Position numbers and translations under genes: made by a program. Under the pieces are notes generated by a model, which saw only the letters and a list, made by a program, of their open reading frames with translations, was not told the origin of the DNA and searched no databases. This document shows positions 1-9,374 of a stretch of 64,000 nt of DNA, one piece after another (within the stretch, counting starts at the first letter, position 1; each line of letters starts with the position of its first letter). The stretch spans positions 124,001-188,000 of the forward strand of contig JADHMP010000001.1 in assembly GCA_016779985.1 (NCBI GenBank), given 5' to 3'. Origin of the DNA: JADHMP01 sp016779985. Lineage in GTDB: Bacteria > Bacteroidota > Bacteroidia > Flavobacteriales > Flavobacteriaceae.

Positions 1-72
1 GTTCAAGAATTAACTGAAAATATTCGATTTCCACGCGGGGCTGGAAGTGCCAAAGAAATTCAAATTCATTAA
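1..72 (+). CDS. 3' end of an unidentified gene
   Basis: Frame 1 is open from the left edge of the window to a TAA at 70-72 and encodes 23 residues. The stretch includes FPRGAGSAKEI, which I cannot assign to a family. It ends 18 bases before the acs start on the same strand, so the two genes are probably co-transcribed. Only the C-terminus is visible. Confidence 0.55.
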   Translation, partial: VQELTENIRFPRGAGSAKEIQIH

Positions 73-90
73 CTGCTAACCAAAGAAAAC

Positions 91-1986
91 ATGAGTCAAA
101 AAATTAACTCACTCTCAGACTATATTCATCAATATGAAAAAAGTATTGAAGACCCTGAGAAATTTTGGGGAGAGGTAGCGGCAACCTTTTCTTGGCAAAA
201 ACCTTGGGAAACTATTTTGAATTGGGATTTTGAAGGTCCTACTATTAAGTGGTTTGATAAAGCTAAACTAAACATCACTGAGAATATTTTTGAGCGTCAA
301 TTAAAAACTCATAGCGACAAAATTGCCATAATTTGGGAGCCCAATGAACCAGATGAAAAAGAAAGAAAAATAACCTATCGAGAATTATTTGAGCTTACTT
401 GTCAGTTTTCTAATGCGCTTGAGGCAGAAGGTATTCAAAAGGGAGATCGAGTTATAATCTATATGCCTATGATTCCAGAAGCGGCAATTGCAATGCTTGC
501 CTGTGCAAGAGTGGGGGCTGTGCATTCTGTTGTTTTTGCTGGATTCTCTTCTAGTGCTTTAGCAGATCGTATTGAAGATTGTCAAGCTAAAATGGTCATA
601 ACTTCCGATGGCAATTTTAGAGGAGCAAAAAATATTGCAGTAAAAAAGGTAGTAGATGAAGCTCTTGAAAAATCTTCATCAGTTGAGAAAGTCATCGTTT
701 GTAAGCGTACACAAACCCCAATTGTGATGAAAGAAGGAAGAGATTTGTGGTGGCATGAAATAACACAAAACCAATCTGTAGAACATCAAGCCGCTTCACT
801 GGATGCAGAAGATCTTCTCTTTATCCTTTACACCTCTGGCTCAACAGGAAAGCCAAAAGGAGTAGTACATACTACTGCTGGATATATGGTCTATACCTAT
901 TACTCCTTTTTAAATGTCTTTCAATACGAAAAAAATGATATTTATTGGTGTACCGCAGATGTCGGTTGGATCACAGGACATTCCTACATTGTCTATGGAC
1001 CGCTGCTGGCTGGAGCCACTACAATGATGTTTGAAGGAGTGCCTACCTATCCTCATCCGGGTAGATTTTGGGAAATTGTAGATAAATATAAAGTCAATCA
1101 ATTTTATACTGCTCCTACAGCCATACGGGCCTTGCAAGCCTTCGGTCTAGAACCTCTTGCCCCTTTTTCATTAGATTCTTTAAAAGTCATAGGATCTGTA
1201 GGTGAGCCTATAAACGAAGAAGCTTGGCATTGGTATCACACTCAAGTTGGAAAAGGAAATTGTCCTTTGGTGGACACTTGGTGGCAAACAGAAACGGGCG
1301 GTATTATGATCTCTCCATTAGCAGGAATTACCCCCAACAAACCAGCACACGCTTCATTGCCATTGCCAGGCATTCAACCTGTGATAGTTGATGCTGAGGG
1401 CAATGAACTTACAGGAAACAATGTAGAAGGGAATCTGTGTATTAAGTTTCCTTGGCCCTCCATATTGAGAACCACTTATGGTGATCATAAACGATGTAAA
1501 GAAACTTATTTTTCTGCTTATCCTGGAATGTATTTTACTGGAGACGGTGCAAAAAGAGACCATGATGGGTATCTACGAATTTTGGGTCGTGTTGATGATG
1601 TGATAAATGTATCGGGTCATCGTATGGGAACTGCAGAAGTCGAAAATGCAATAAATGAACATCCTAAAGTGATTGAATCTGCAGTAGTTGGCTTTCCTCA
1701 CGACATTAAAGGACAGGGAATTTATGCCTTTGTGATTTGTGATTCAGCGGATTCTTCAACACATCTTTCAGAAGAAATTAAAGATACAGTTCGAAAGATC
1801 ATAGGGCCAATTGCTAAGCCTGATCAAGTTCAAATTGTTCCTGGTCTACCCAAAACGAGATCAGGAAAAATCATGAGGAGAATTCTGCGAAAAGTAGCGA
1901 GTAAGGATATAGCAAGCCTAGGAGATACTTCAACATTGCTTAACCCAGACGTGGTTTCTCAAATAATTGAAGGGTCTAAAACTTAA
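91..1986 (+). CDS. acs: Acetyl-CoA synthetase (AMP-forming)
   Basis: Cytoplasmic enzyme that activates acetate with ATP and CoA to acetyl-CoA through acetyl-AMP. The 631 residues are close to the usual family length of about 650. Visible motifs are the adenylate-forming P-loop YTSGSTGKPKGVVH (about 247-260), the WWQTETGG motif (about 397-404), whose tryptophan restricts the pocket to acetate, and the C-terminal PKTRSGKIMRR stretch. That stretch contains the lysine (about 593) that is acetylated to switch the enzyme off in known homologues. The ATG at 91 follows the upstream stop closely. The gene converges on a small lipoprotein gene with a 4-base tail overlap. Function is confident; regulation by acetylation is inferred from family knowledge. 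Confidence 0.96.
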   Translation: MSQKINSLSDYIHQYEKSIEDPEKFWGEVAATFSWQKPWETILNWDFEGPTIKWFDKAKLNITENIFERQLKTHSDKIAIIWEPNEPDEKERKITYRELFELTCQFSNALEAEGIQKGDRVIIYMPMIPEAAIAMLACARVGAVHSVVFAGFSSSALADRIEDCQAKMVITSDGNFRGAKNIAVKKVVDEALEKSSSVEKVIVCKRTQTPIVMKEGRDLWWHEITQNQSVEHQAASLDAEDLLFILYTSGSTGKPKGVVHTTAGYMVYTYYSFLNVFQYEKNDIYWCTADVGWITGHSYIVYGPLLAGATTMMFEGVPTYPHPGRFWEIVDKYKVNQFYTAPTAIRALQAFGLEPLAPFSLDSLKVIGSVGEPINEEAWHWYHTQVGKGNCPLVDTWWQTETGGIMISPLAGITPNKPAHASLPLPGIQPVIVDAEGNELTGNNVEGNLCIKFPWPSILRTTYGDHKRCKETYFSAYPGMYFTGDGAKRDHDGYLRILGRVDDVINVSGHRMGTAEVENAINEHPKVIESAVVGFPHDIKGQGIYAFVICDSADSSTHLSEEIKDTVRKIIGPIAKPDQVQIVPGLPKTRSGKIMRRILRKVASKDIASLGDTSTLLNPDVVSQIIEGSKT

Positions 1987-2234
1987 TCTTCAGCGCAATA
2001 TTCGTCCCCCACTGAATAGGCTTCATAGGTGGCGAAATTCACAAGTCCTTGTCTGACACCGTCGTCTGGAATATAAGTATCACTATTTATTTGACTACCA
2101 TAATCATCCGTTTGCAAAACGAAATAGTAATTGCCATTAGCAGTAATTTTTTGTATAATTTTTCCACATCGATCATTAGAAACAGTACACGAGAAAAATA
2201 AAACGAGGGTGAGTAAAACAATTCTGAAAGGCAT
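1983..2234 (-). CDS. Small putative lipoprotein, unknown function
   Basis: An 83-residue protein with a short hydrophobic N-terminus ending in LFFSC, which looks like a lipoprotein signal with the acylated cysteine at residue 16. The mature part is acidic, has two further cysteines and no motif I recognise. Its stop overlaps the acs stop by four bases. It lies just downstream of murF on the same strand (15-base gap) and may be the last gene of the gldJ-murF unit. It is more likely exported and anchored to a membrane than enzymatic. The reading frame is plausible; the function is unknown. Confidence 0.6.
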   Translation of the reverse strand: MPFRIVLLTLVLFFSCTVSNDRCGKIIQKITANGNYYFVLQTDDYGSQINSDTYIPDDGVRQGLVNFATYEAYSVGDEYCAED

Positions 2235-2249
2235 AATTATACTATTAAA

Positions 2250-3536
2250 TTAAAATGCGTCTAAAATTTTTTCCAAAGCGATTCCGCGTGACCCTTTTAG
2301 AAGTAATGTAGTAACATTAGAGGGGTTTTCTACAAAATAGTCGCGCAAAACTTCACTGGCTTCAAAGATCTTTATTTTTGAATGTTCTATTTCTAATTGT
2401 GGCCAAAGACTACCTACTAAATAGATCTCTTCAAATTTCATTGCTAGTGCTTGAAATACTATTTTTTGATGTTCTTCAAAAGCCTCTACCCCCAATTCTA
2501 ACATGTCTCCTAAAATGATTCCTTTACTCTCGGCTTTTTTTTGAGCAAAACTCATCAAGGCAGCCTTTGTACTTGTTGGATTGGCATTATAGGCATCTAA
2601 AACAAAAGAATACTTGCCTTTTTGAATCAATTGTGATCGATTGGCTTGTGTTTCGAAACAACTTAAAGCGCTAGAAATCTGCTCTAAGGATACACCTAAA
2701 TGAATCCCTAATGCGGTGGCTGCAGCAATATTTGGTAAATTATAGGCTCCATAAAGAGGGCAACATAGTTTCCTGTTTGAAAAGTGGATACATAATTCAT
2801 CATCAATCGCATCTGAATATTGGATACAATAGTCGTTAGTAGAATTTTTTCCAAACCGAATGACAGAATATGTTCCTACAGCCTTTTCTTGTTCAGCATC
2901 ATCGGCATGCACTAAAATATTTCCTTTATTTTCAGTAAGATAGCGATAAAGCTCTGTTTTTCCTTTTATAACTCCATCTAGTCCGCCAAATCCTTCTAGG
3001 TGCGCTTTTCCAAAATTAGTGATGTATCCCCAATCAGGGGCAGCAATTTTGCAGAGAAAAGCAATTTCCCCTTGATGATTGGCACCCATTTCAACTATAC
3101 CAAATTGAGTTGTTTCTTTCAATTTAAGGAGAGTAAGTGGCACCCCTATGTGATTATTCAAGTTGCCTTCTGTTGCTTGACAACTAAAATTTTCTGATAG
3201 GATGGTTTTGATTAATTCTTTGGTGGTAGTCTTACCGTTGCTTCCTGTAATTGAAATAATAGTAGTCTTACATTTTTTTCTATGAAAATGCGCAAGCTCT
3301 TGTAGTTTTTTTAAGACATCGTCTACAAAAAAGATTTTGTCAGTTCTGTCTTTTAAAGCCGGTCGATCAACAACTGCTGCTATGACACCTTTTGAAAGTG
3401 CATCAAGAGCAAAATCATTGCCATCAAAATGATCACCTTTTAGGGCAAAGTAAATTTTTTTACTAAGTGTGTTTCGGGTATCTGTGGCTATTCCATCAGA
3501 TGATTTGAAGAGTGCGTAAAGCGCTGTTATATCCAT
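2250..3536 (-). CDS. murF: UDP-MurNAc-tripeptide--D-alanyl-D-alanine ligase
   Basis: Adds the D-Ala-D-Ala dipeptide to the UDP-MurNAc tripeptide, the last cytoplasmic step of the peptidoglycan precursor. The 428 residues match Mur ligase length. The ATP-binding loop ITGSNGKTTTKEL sits at about 96-108, the central-domain signature EMGANHQGEI follows, and the C-terminal domain carries LDAYNANPTS. The start at 3536 lies 31 bases downstream of the gldJ stop, so the two genes are likely co-transcribed. The gldJ-murF pairing is common in flavobacteria. Confidence 0.96.
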   Translation of the reverse strand: MDITALYALFKSSDGIATDTRNTLSKKIYFALKGDHFDGNDFALDALSKGVIAAVVDRPALKDRTDKIFFVDDVLKKLQELAHFHRKKCKTTIISITGSNGKTTTKELIKTILSENFSCQATEGNLNNHIGVPLTLLKLKETTQFGIVEMGANHQGEIAFLCKIAAPDWGYITNFGKAHLEGFGGLDGVIKGKTELYRYLTENKGNILVHADDAEQEKAVGTYSVIRFGKNSTNDYCIQYSDAIDDELCIHFSNRKLCCPLYGAYNLPNIAAATALGIHLGVSLEQISSALSCFETQANRSQLIQKGKYSFVLDAYNANPTSTKAALMSFAQKKAESKGIILGDMLELGVEAFEEHQKIVFQALAMKFEEIYLVGSLWPQLEIEHSKIKIFEASEVLRDYFVENPSNVTTLLLKGSRGIALEKILDAF

Positions 3537-3567
3537 AGCTTGGCAACTTCAAGAAAGGGCTATAGTG

Positions 3568-5238
3568 CTATCCTCTTCTTCTTTTATGGCGTGCCGTTTT
3601 CTTGACTTTACTTTTAGAACCAAGCCTAGACATGGCACAACGAAATCCGATGTAATCAGTAGCCATATATTGTGGAAGATAACGTCTTTGTGCTGGATCA
3701 AGCCAATAGGCTCGATCACGCCATGAACCTCCTTTGAATACGCGTACCTCGTCAGAAATCAAAGTAGTTCTTTTTGGAGAACTATCAATAGTAGCTACTA
3801 GGTTACCTTCTTCATCATAGGAAGCTTTTGGTGTATTAGGAGCATCATACATGACTGTTGTTTCTGGGCGATTTGAATTTTCATTACTGCTCCCATCACC
3901 AAACTTCCTCGAAGATTCAATATCTCCGTCTCTGAAATTACGATTGTCACTTTCAGAAAAATTTTGTCTCAAAAAGGTTTCTTCTTCGTCAACAGGCATT
4001 TGTTTTAGTTCCCCTGGCAGTCTTTTTAATAAAACTTTTCCATTGGGAAGGGTGTCAAAAACAAGCTGGTCAGGCGAAATTACTTCAGCTTTTCCATCTT
4101 CTCCCAAAACACTTTTTAAATATACATTACCTCTGTAGTAATTAAAGTCGTTTGCTTCGTCATCAATAATAGGTCGATACACATCAGAAACCCATTCTGC
4201 AACATTCCCTGCCATGTCATATATTCCAAAATCATTGGGGGGGTATTGCTTTACTTGGATAGTGATATCAGCACCATCATCAGACCATCCAGCAATTCCA
4301 CCATAATCTCCTTTTCCTAATTTAAAGTTAGCCAGTTGATCACCTTCTGTTCTTCGTTCACTTGAACGGGTATATTCTCCCGACCAAGGGTATTTTTTCT
4401 TCCCTCTGTAAGTATTGTATTCACGATCACCAACTAAGGCTAGAGCCGCATATTCCCATTCTGATTCTGTGGGTAGTCTGTAGGAAGGAAGTAGCACTCC
4501 CTTTTCAGTACTGGCGTAATTATTAACCAAGGAATCACCCACTTTGATTTGTCCTTTTTTTCCGATAAGACTGTCCATTTTGTTTCCATAGGCGGTCTCC
4601 GGACGTTTTAAGTATGCTGCTGTGCTAAATGTACTATTGGCCTCAATTTCGGTATAGCGAACGTCTTTTTGAATATAAGATTCTCTTTCTAAAAAATATT
4701 CATTTACCCGATCTGTTCGCCATTCGGCATATTGAACTGCCTGCAACCAATTGACACCCACCACAGGATATTCTGCATAGGCAGGATGTCTAAGATAATT
4801 TGTTGTAAGTTCTTCTAAATACCCTAGTTGGTTTCTCCATACTAGTGTATCGGGTAGTGCCCCTTCATAAATTTGTCTATATCTAGGTTCGCTTGTTGGA
4901 AAGACGGTTTCTAACCAATCTAAATATTCCATATACATTAGATTAGTAACCTCAGTTTCATCGATATAAAAGGACATTACATGCTGTTGTGTAGGGGTAT
5001 TATTCCAATCGTGAAGCACATCATCTTGCACTTGACCTTTAGTGAAGGTTCCTCCTTCTATGAAAACAAGACCAGGTCCTGTTTCTTGATCGTCAAAATC
5101 AATATTGTATTGAAATCCCCCTTTTTTCGAATTAATATCCCAACCTGTGCCTCGTGAAACGTTACCACCACCACAACCTACTAAGAGAAGTAGGAAGGTA
5201 ATAAGTAGTCCCAACTGGCTTAAAACATTCATTTTCAT
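3568..5238 (-). CDS. gldJ: Gliding motility lipoprotein GldJ
   Basis: Outer-membrane lipoprotein needed for gliding and type IX secretion in flavobacteria. The 556 residues are close to known GldJ. The N-terminus has a lipoprotein signal ending LLLLVGCGGG. The body is a formylglycine-generating-enzyme-like (SUMF1) fold, shown by GGTFTKGQ, YRLPTESEWEYAA, MAGNVAEWVSDVY and the C-terminal FKGGSWRDRAYWL...GFRCAMSRLG. Family knowledge says the fold here is structural rather than catalytic. The C-terminal tail after GFRCAM is very basic (KKTARHKRRRG). The gene is divergent from porV, with 203 bases between them. Confidence 0.93.
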   Translation of the reverse strand: MKMNVLSQLGLLITFLLLLVGCGGGNVSRGTGWDINSKKGGFQYNIDFDDQETGPGLVFIEGGTFTKGQVQDDVLHDWNNTPTQQHVMSFYIDETEVTNLMYMEYLDWLETVFPTSEPRYRQIYEGALPDTLVWRNQLGYLEELTTNYLRHPAYAEYPVVGVNWLQAVQYAEWRTDRVNEYFLERESYIQKDVRYTEIEANSTFSTAAYLKRPETAYGNKMDSLIGKKGQIKVGDSLVNNYASTEKGVLLPSYRLPTESEWEYAALALVGDREYNTYRGKKKYPWSGEYTRSSERRTEGDQLANFKLGKGDYGGIAGWSDDGADITIQVKQYPPNDFGIYDMAGNVAEWVSDVYRPIIDDEANDFNYYRGNVYLKSVLGEDGKAEVISPDQLVFDTLPNGKVLLKRLPGELKQMPVDEEETFLRQNFSESDNRNFRDGDIESSRKFGDGSSNENSNRPETTVMYDAPNTPKASYDEEGNLVATIDSSPKRTTLISDEVRVFKGGSWRDRAYWLDPAQRRYLPQYMATDYIGFRCAMSRLGSKSKVKKTARHKRRRG

Positions 5239-5441
5239 CTAGTTATTTTATGTTTTAATAGGTGCAAGATAATCAAAACTTTAAATATTGTTTTGTAAAA
5301 ATTAATAATAATCTTGCCCTACAACACTTGAAAAACGACAAAAAGTGTGCTTTATTGTATCTGTTCCTCTTAGATTTTTTAATTTTTTTTTTACCCACAA
5401 GAATTAACGTTTTTTTACGTTATACATAGGCAAGATTTAAT
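5239..5441. promoter_or_regulatory. Divergent gldJ/porV intergenic region
   Basis: A 203-base, very AT-rich spacer between the divergent starts of gldJ and porV, which must hold both promoters. I see no clean TAnnTTTG box. TTG at about 5358 followed by TAGATTTT at about 5373 is the nearest match for porV. I see no coding remnant of a gene between the two. Confidence 0.35.
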
Positions 5442-6632
5442 ATGAAACTAAAGCAAATCAATTATACTTTTTTGTTGAGCTTGATGGCTTCATTCTTAAT
5501 GGCACAAAATAGCAGTCGTGTCATTACTAGAGGAGTTCCCTTTTTGATGATTACACCTGATGCAAGGGCTGCTGGGATGGGCGATCTGGGTGTGGCTACC
5601 TCTGCTGATGCTTACTCGCAACATTGGAATCCTGCAAAATATGTTTTTACAGAAGTAGAATCTAGCTTAGGCTTTAGTTATACACCCTATTTAAGTAAAC
5701 TTGTAAATGACATTTTTTTGGGAAATCTTACTTACTACAAAAAAAACTCTGAACGAAGTGCTTGGGCAGGAAGTTTGAAATATTACAGTTTTGGAGACAT
5801 ACAATATAACGAATTGATAGGAGGTAAAATTATTGAGCAGGGAACGGAAAGACCCTATGAATTGACCTTTGATGTTTCTTATGCTTTAAAATTGAGTGAA
5901 AAATTTGGCATGTCTGTGGCAGGAAGATATATTCGGTCTGATCTAAAAACAAGAAATGAAGGAGATTCAAATGCAGCCAGCTCGCTGGGGATTGATATTT
6001 CTGGTTTTTACAGAAGCGATCCCTTTGATTGGGGAAGCCAAAGTATGTTATTTCGATCTGGTTTCAATATTTCCAATATAGGTCCTCGTTTAAGCTATGA
6101 CGTTGGAGGAGATAAGAGTTTTATTCCTACAAATTTAAAACTAGGCTTTGGTGTTGACTTTCTGTTTGATGCTTCTAATACTTTTGGAATTTATACAGAA
6201 TTTAATAAGCTACTTGTACCAAGTCCAATTCCATCCTATGACGAGTCTGGAAACTATCTGGGTTATCGACAACCAGATATTGACTTTTTAAATGGGATTA
6301 TTACTTCATTTAACGATGCTCAAGGTGGGATAACTGAAGAACTTCAGGAAATTACATATGCAATTGGTTTTGAATACCGTTTAGAATCAGTTTTTGCCTT
6401 ACGAACTGGTTATTTTCACGAAAGTATTCAAAAGGGATCAAGGCGATATTTAACAATGGGAACTGGCTTTAGTCTTAGTGCGTTTGATGTAGATATCTCT
6501 TATTTATTTTCAACATCAAATGTGAGAAGTCCGTTAGACAACACGTTGAGATTTTCATTGACACTGTTATTAGGAAACGTTACAGTAAATACAGATGATC
6601 AAGAATTGACTCAACCTAATGAGTTGAATTAA
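5442..6632 (+). CDS. porV: Type IX secretion outer-membrane protein PorV (LptO)
   Basis: Outer-membrane beta-barrel of the type IX secretion system. In characterised systems it shuttles cargo from the translocon to the attachment/sortase complex. It has 396 residues with a signal peptide (MKLKQINYTFLLSLMASFLM, then AQN). After it comes the family signature ITPDARAAGMGDLGVATSADAYSQHWNPAK, split here as ITPDARAAGMGD and DAYSQHWNPAK, then alternating amphipathic strands typical of the FadL-like PorV/PorP fold. It diverges from gldJ and is followed by pdhA. In several flavobacterial genomes I recall porU lying directly upstream; it is not here. Confidence 0.92.
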   Translation: MKLKQINYTFLLSLMASFLMAQNSSRVITRGVPFLMITPDARAAGMGDLGVATSADAYSQHWNPAKYVFTEVESSLGFSYTPYLSKLVNDIFLGNLTYYKKNSERSAWAGSLKYYSFGDIQYNELIGGKIIEQGTERPYELTFDVSYALKLSEKFGMSVAGRYIRSDLKTRNEGDSNAASSLGIDISGFYRSDPFDWGSQSMLFRSGFNISNIGPRLSYDVGGDKSFIPTNLKLGFGVDFLFDASNTFGIYTEFNKLLVPSPIPSYDESGNYLGYRQPDIDFLNGIITSFNDAQGGITEELQEITYAIGFEYRLESVFALRTGYFHESIQKGSRRYLTMGTGFSLSAFDVDISYLFSTSNVRSPLDNTLRFSLTLLLGNVTVNTDDQELTQPNELN

Positions 6633-6668
6633 TTTTGATGATTATTTTACCTATATCTTTTTAATCAG

Positions 6669-6676
6669 TAATTTTG
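6669..6676 (+). promoter_or_regulatory. Bacteroidota -7 box (TAATTTTG) upstream of pdhA
   Basis: A perfect TAnnTTTG match 35 bases upstream of the pdhA ATG, inside the porV-pdhA gap. No TTG -33 element is found at the usual distance, so the call rests on the -7 box alone. Confidence 0.4.
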
Positions 6677-6711
6677 TAAGACAATTTGACGAAACCAAAG
6701 GATAATATTTA

Positions 6712-7710
6712 ATGAAAAAAATCACCAAACAAACGTATCGAAATTGGTATGAGAATATGCTTTTTTGGCGCAAATTTGAGGACAAATTAGCGTCCGTTTA
6801 TATACAGCAAAAAGTTCGTGGTTTTCTACATTTATATAATGGTCAAGAGGCTGTTTTAGCAGGAGCACTCCATGCAATGGAAATAGGAAAGGACAGAATG
6901 ATTACAGCTTACAGGAACCATGTGCAACCCATTGGAATGGGAGTTGACCCTAAACGTGTGATGGCAGAACTCTATGGAAAAGCGACAGGTACTTCAATGG
7001 GATTAGGAGGATCGATGCATATTTTTTCTAAAGAACATCTATTCCATGGAGGTCATGGTATTGTGGGAGGTCAAATACCATTAGGAGCAGGAATGGCCTT
7101 TGGTGATAAATATTTTAAAAGAGACAATGTGACTCTTTGTTTTTTAGGAGATGGCGCAGTTCGTCAAGGATCATTACACGAAACACTCAACCTAGCCACA
7201 CTTTGGCAATTGCCTGTGGTATTTGGAGTCGAAAATAACGGTTATGCGATGGGAACCTCTGTAGAACGAACAGCCTCTCATACTGAAATATGGAAACTAG
7301 GGTTAGGGTATGACATGCCCTGCGAACCTGTGGATGGTATGGATCCAGAAGCAGTTGCTAAAACACTTGATAAGGCTATTAAAAGAGCCAGAAGTGGTGG
7401 TGGCCCCTCATTTTTAGAACTAAAAACGTATCGTTATAGAGGTCACTCAATGTCGGATGCGCAACACTACAGAACAAAAGAAGAAGTTGAGCAATACAAA
7501 AAAATTGATCCTATAACCAAAGTAAAAGAGATATTATTGAGTAAAAAATATGCTACTCAAAATGAAATTGATGCAATTGATCTAGGGGTGAAAGAAAGAG
7601 TTGCTGCCTGTGAAAAATTTGCAGAAGAATCTCCCTATCCTGAAAAGCAAGTCATGTATGATGCTGTTTATGAACAAACAGACTATCCATTCCTTAAGCA
7701 TAAATTATAG
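6712..7710 (+). CDS. pdhA: Pyruvate dehydrogenase E1 component, alpha subunit
   Basis: Alpha subunit of the thiamine-diphosphate-dependent decarboxylase that starts the conversion of pyruvate to acetyl-CoA. The 332 residues match the heterotetrameric E1-alpha type. The thiamine-diphosphate motif runs from GDGAVRQGSLHE (about 146-157) to VENN (173-176). The phosphorylation-loop-like region YRYRGHSMSDAQHYR is also present. The stop is 3 bases from the E2 start, so the two are one operon. The E1-beta gene is not in the window and must be encoded elsewhere. Substrate could in principle be a branched-chain oxo acid, but the pairing with this E2 favours pyruvate. Confidence 0.93.
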   Translation: MKKITKQTYRNWYENMLFWRKFEDKLASVYIQQKVRGFLHLYNGQEAVLAGALHAMEIGKDRMITAYRNHVQPIGMGVDPKRVMAELYGKATGTSMGLGGSMHIFSKEHLFHGGHGIVGGQIPLGAGMAFGDKYFKRDNVTLCFLGDGAVRQGSLHETLNLATLWQLPVVFGVENNGYAMGTSVERTASHTEIWKLGLGYDMPCEPVDGMDPEAVAKTLDKAIKRARSGGGPSFLELKTYRYRGHSMSDAQHYRTKEEVEQYKKIDPITKVKEILLSKKYATQNEIDAIDLGVKERVAACEKFAEESPYPEKQVMYDAVYEQTDYPFLKHKL

Positions 7711-7713
7711 AAT

Positions 7714-9345
7714 ATGGCAATAAAAGTGAATATGCCGCGATTAAGCGACACCATGGAAGAAGGAACAGTTGCCCAATGGTTCAAGAAGGTGGGTGATAAC
7801 GTCAAAGAAGGAGATATTTTAGCTGAAATTGAAACCGATAAGGCAACAATGGAATTTGAATCATTCAACGAAGGTGTTTTACTTCATATTGGAATTGAAA
7901 CAGGAGGCACCGCGCCTGTTGATTCTCTTTTAGCCGTTATTGGAGAAAAAGGAGAAGATATTACTGACATACTGAATGGAGCAGGCATAGAAGAGGGATC
8001 TACCGAGGGGGAATCAGAAGAAAATAAAAAGGATGACGAAACTACAAAACCTTCTGCTGATGTGGCCATGCCAGAGGGGGCTCAGGTGATTACAATGCCA
8101 CGTTTGAGCGATACAATGGAAGAAGGCACAGTGGCTACGTGGCTCAAAAAAGTAGGCGATTCTATAAAAGAAGGAGATATTCTTGCTGAAATAGAAACAG
8201 ATAAAGCGACTATGGAATTTGAGTCTTTCTATGCAGGGACTCTGTTGTATGTGGGTATGAATGAAGGGGAATCAGCTCCTGTAGATAGTATTCTTGCAGT
8301 TATAGGTGAGCCTGGTACTCCTGTAGACCAGGTGTTGACAGCATTCAAATCAAAAAATGAGTTACCCAATATAGTTGCAGAAGAAACCGCTCCCAAGGCT
8401 ATTGCAGTCTCTGCTCCACCACCTGTAGAAAAACCTTCGGTTACATCTAAAACGGAAATGTCAAAACCTATTGTATCCTTTGCTTCTACAACTAATGGTA
8501 GGGTGATAGCCTCCCCTTTAGCTAAAAAACTTGCAGCTGAAAAAGGATTCAATTTAAGTCTAATCCAAGGTACAGGGGAACAAGGAAGAATAATAAAAAG
8601 GGATATTGATAATTATCGACCCACTGATAGTATACAAACACAGCCTTTTGTGCCCAGTGGTACAGAATCTGTGACTGAAATTGCAAATTCCCAAATGCGC
8701 AAAACTATTGCTAAACGGCTTACAGCATCTAAATTTTCAGCTCCACACTATTACTTAGGTGTTGAATTTGATATGGATAACGCCATTTCATTTAGAAATC
8801 AATACAATAGTCTCCCTGATACTAAAATATCTTTCAATGATATTGTGGTCAAGGCAGTTGCTATAGCTTTGAAACACCACCCACAAGTAAATGCAAAGTG
8901 GGAAGAGCATCAAATCACACAATTTCACCATGTTCATGTTGGTGTTGCTGTGGCTGTTGAAGATGGCCTAGTAGTGCCAGTAGTTAAATTTACAGATGAG
9001 CAGTCACTCACCCAAATAGGGGCTTCAGTTAAAGATTACGCCCTTCGTGCTCGAGATAAAAAATTGAAGCCTGATGAAATGGATGGAAGCACGTTTACAA
9101 TCTCCAATTTAGGAATGTTTGGCATTCAAGAATTTACTTCCATAATAAATCAACCAAATGGGGCAATTTTATCTGTTGGTGCCATTGTTCAAAAGCCTGT
9201 GGTGAAAGAAGGAGCTATTGTTGTGGGTAATATGATGAAACTTACCTTGGCTTGTGATCATCGAGTGGTTGACGGTGCCACAGGATCACTATTTCTGCAA
9301 ACCCTAAAAGAATATGTAGAAAACCCCATAAAACTATTGCTTTAA
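7714..9345 (+). CDS. pdhC: Pyruvate dehydrogenase E2 (dihydrolipoyl acetyltransferase), two lipoyl domains
   Basis: Core of the pyruvate dehydrogenase complex; transfers the acetyl group from lipoyl-lysine to CoA. Order of domains in 543 residues: lipoyl domain 1 (about 1-80, lipoylated lysine about 43 in ETDKATMEFES), an acidic linker, lipoyl domain 2 (about 124-205, lysine about 164 in the same motif), an Ala/Pro-rich linker, a peripheral subunit-binding domain (about 264-300, VIASPLAKKLAAEKG), then the acetyltransferase domain with catalytic DHRVVDG (His about 516). The two lipoyl domains are nearly identical at protein level, which implies an internal duplication. It is translated with pdhA. 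Confidence 0.95.
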   Translation: MAIKVNMPRLSDTMEEGTVAQWFKKVGDNVKEGDILAEIETDKATMEFESFNEGVLLHIGIETGGTAPVDSLLAVIGEKGEDITDILNGAGIEEGSTEGESEENKKDDETTKPSADVAMPEGAQVITMPRLSDTMEEGTVATWLKKVGDSIKEGDILAEIETDKATMEFESFYAGTLLYVGMNEGESAPVDSILAVIGEPGTPVDQVLTAFKSKNELPNIVAEETAPKAIAVSAPPPVEKPSVTSKTEMSKPIVSFASTTNGRVIASPLAKKLAAEKGFNLSLIQGTGEQGRIIKRDIDNYRPTDSIQTQPFVPSGTESVTEIANSQMRKTIAKRLTASKFSAPHYYLGVEFDMDNAISFRNQYNSLPDTKISFNDIVVKAVAIALKHHPQVNAKWEEHQITQFHHVHVGVAVAVEDGLVVPVVKFTDEQSLTQIGASVKDYALRARDKKLKPDEMDGSTFTISNLGMFGIQEFTSIINQPNGAILSVGAIVQKPVVKEGAIVVGNMMKLTLACDHRVVDGATGSLFLQTLKEYVENPIKLLL

Positions 9346-9374
9346 TTTTGTGGGTCAACATTAATTGTATTTAG

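Noticed and set aside
8229..8552. A 107-residue minus-strand frame opposite pdhC
   Set aside because: It mirrors the codon pattern of the E2 linker and lipoyl domain on the other strand and has no start signal or family pattern.
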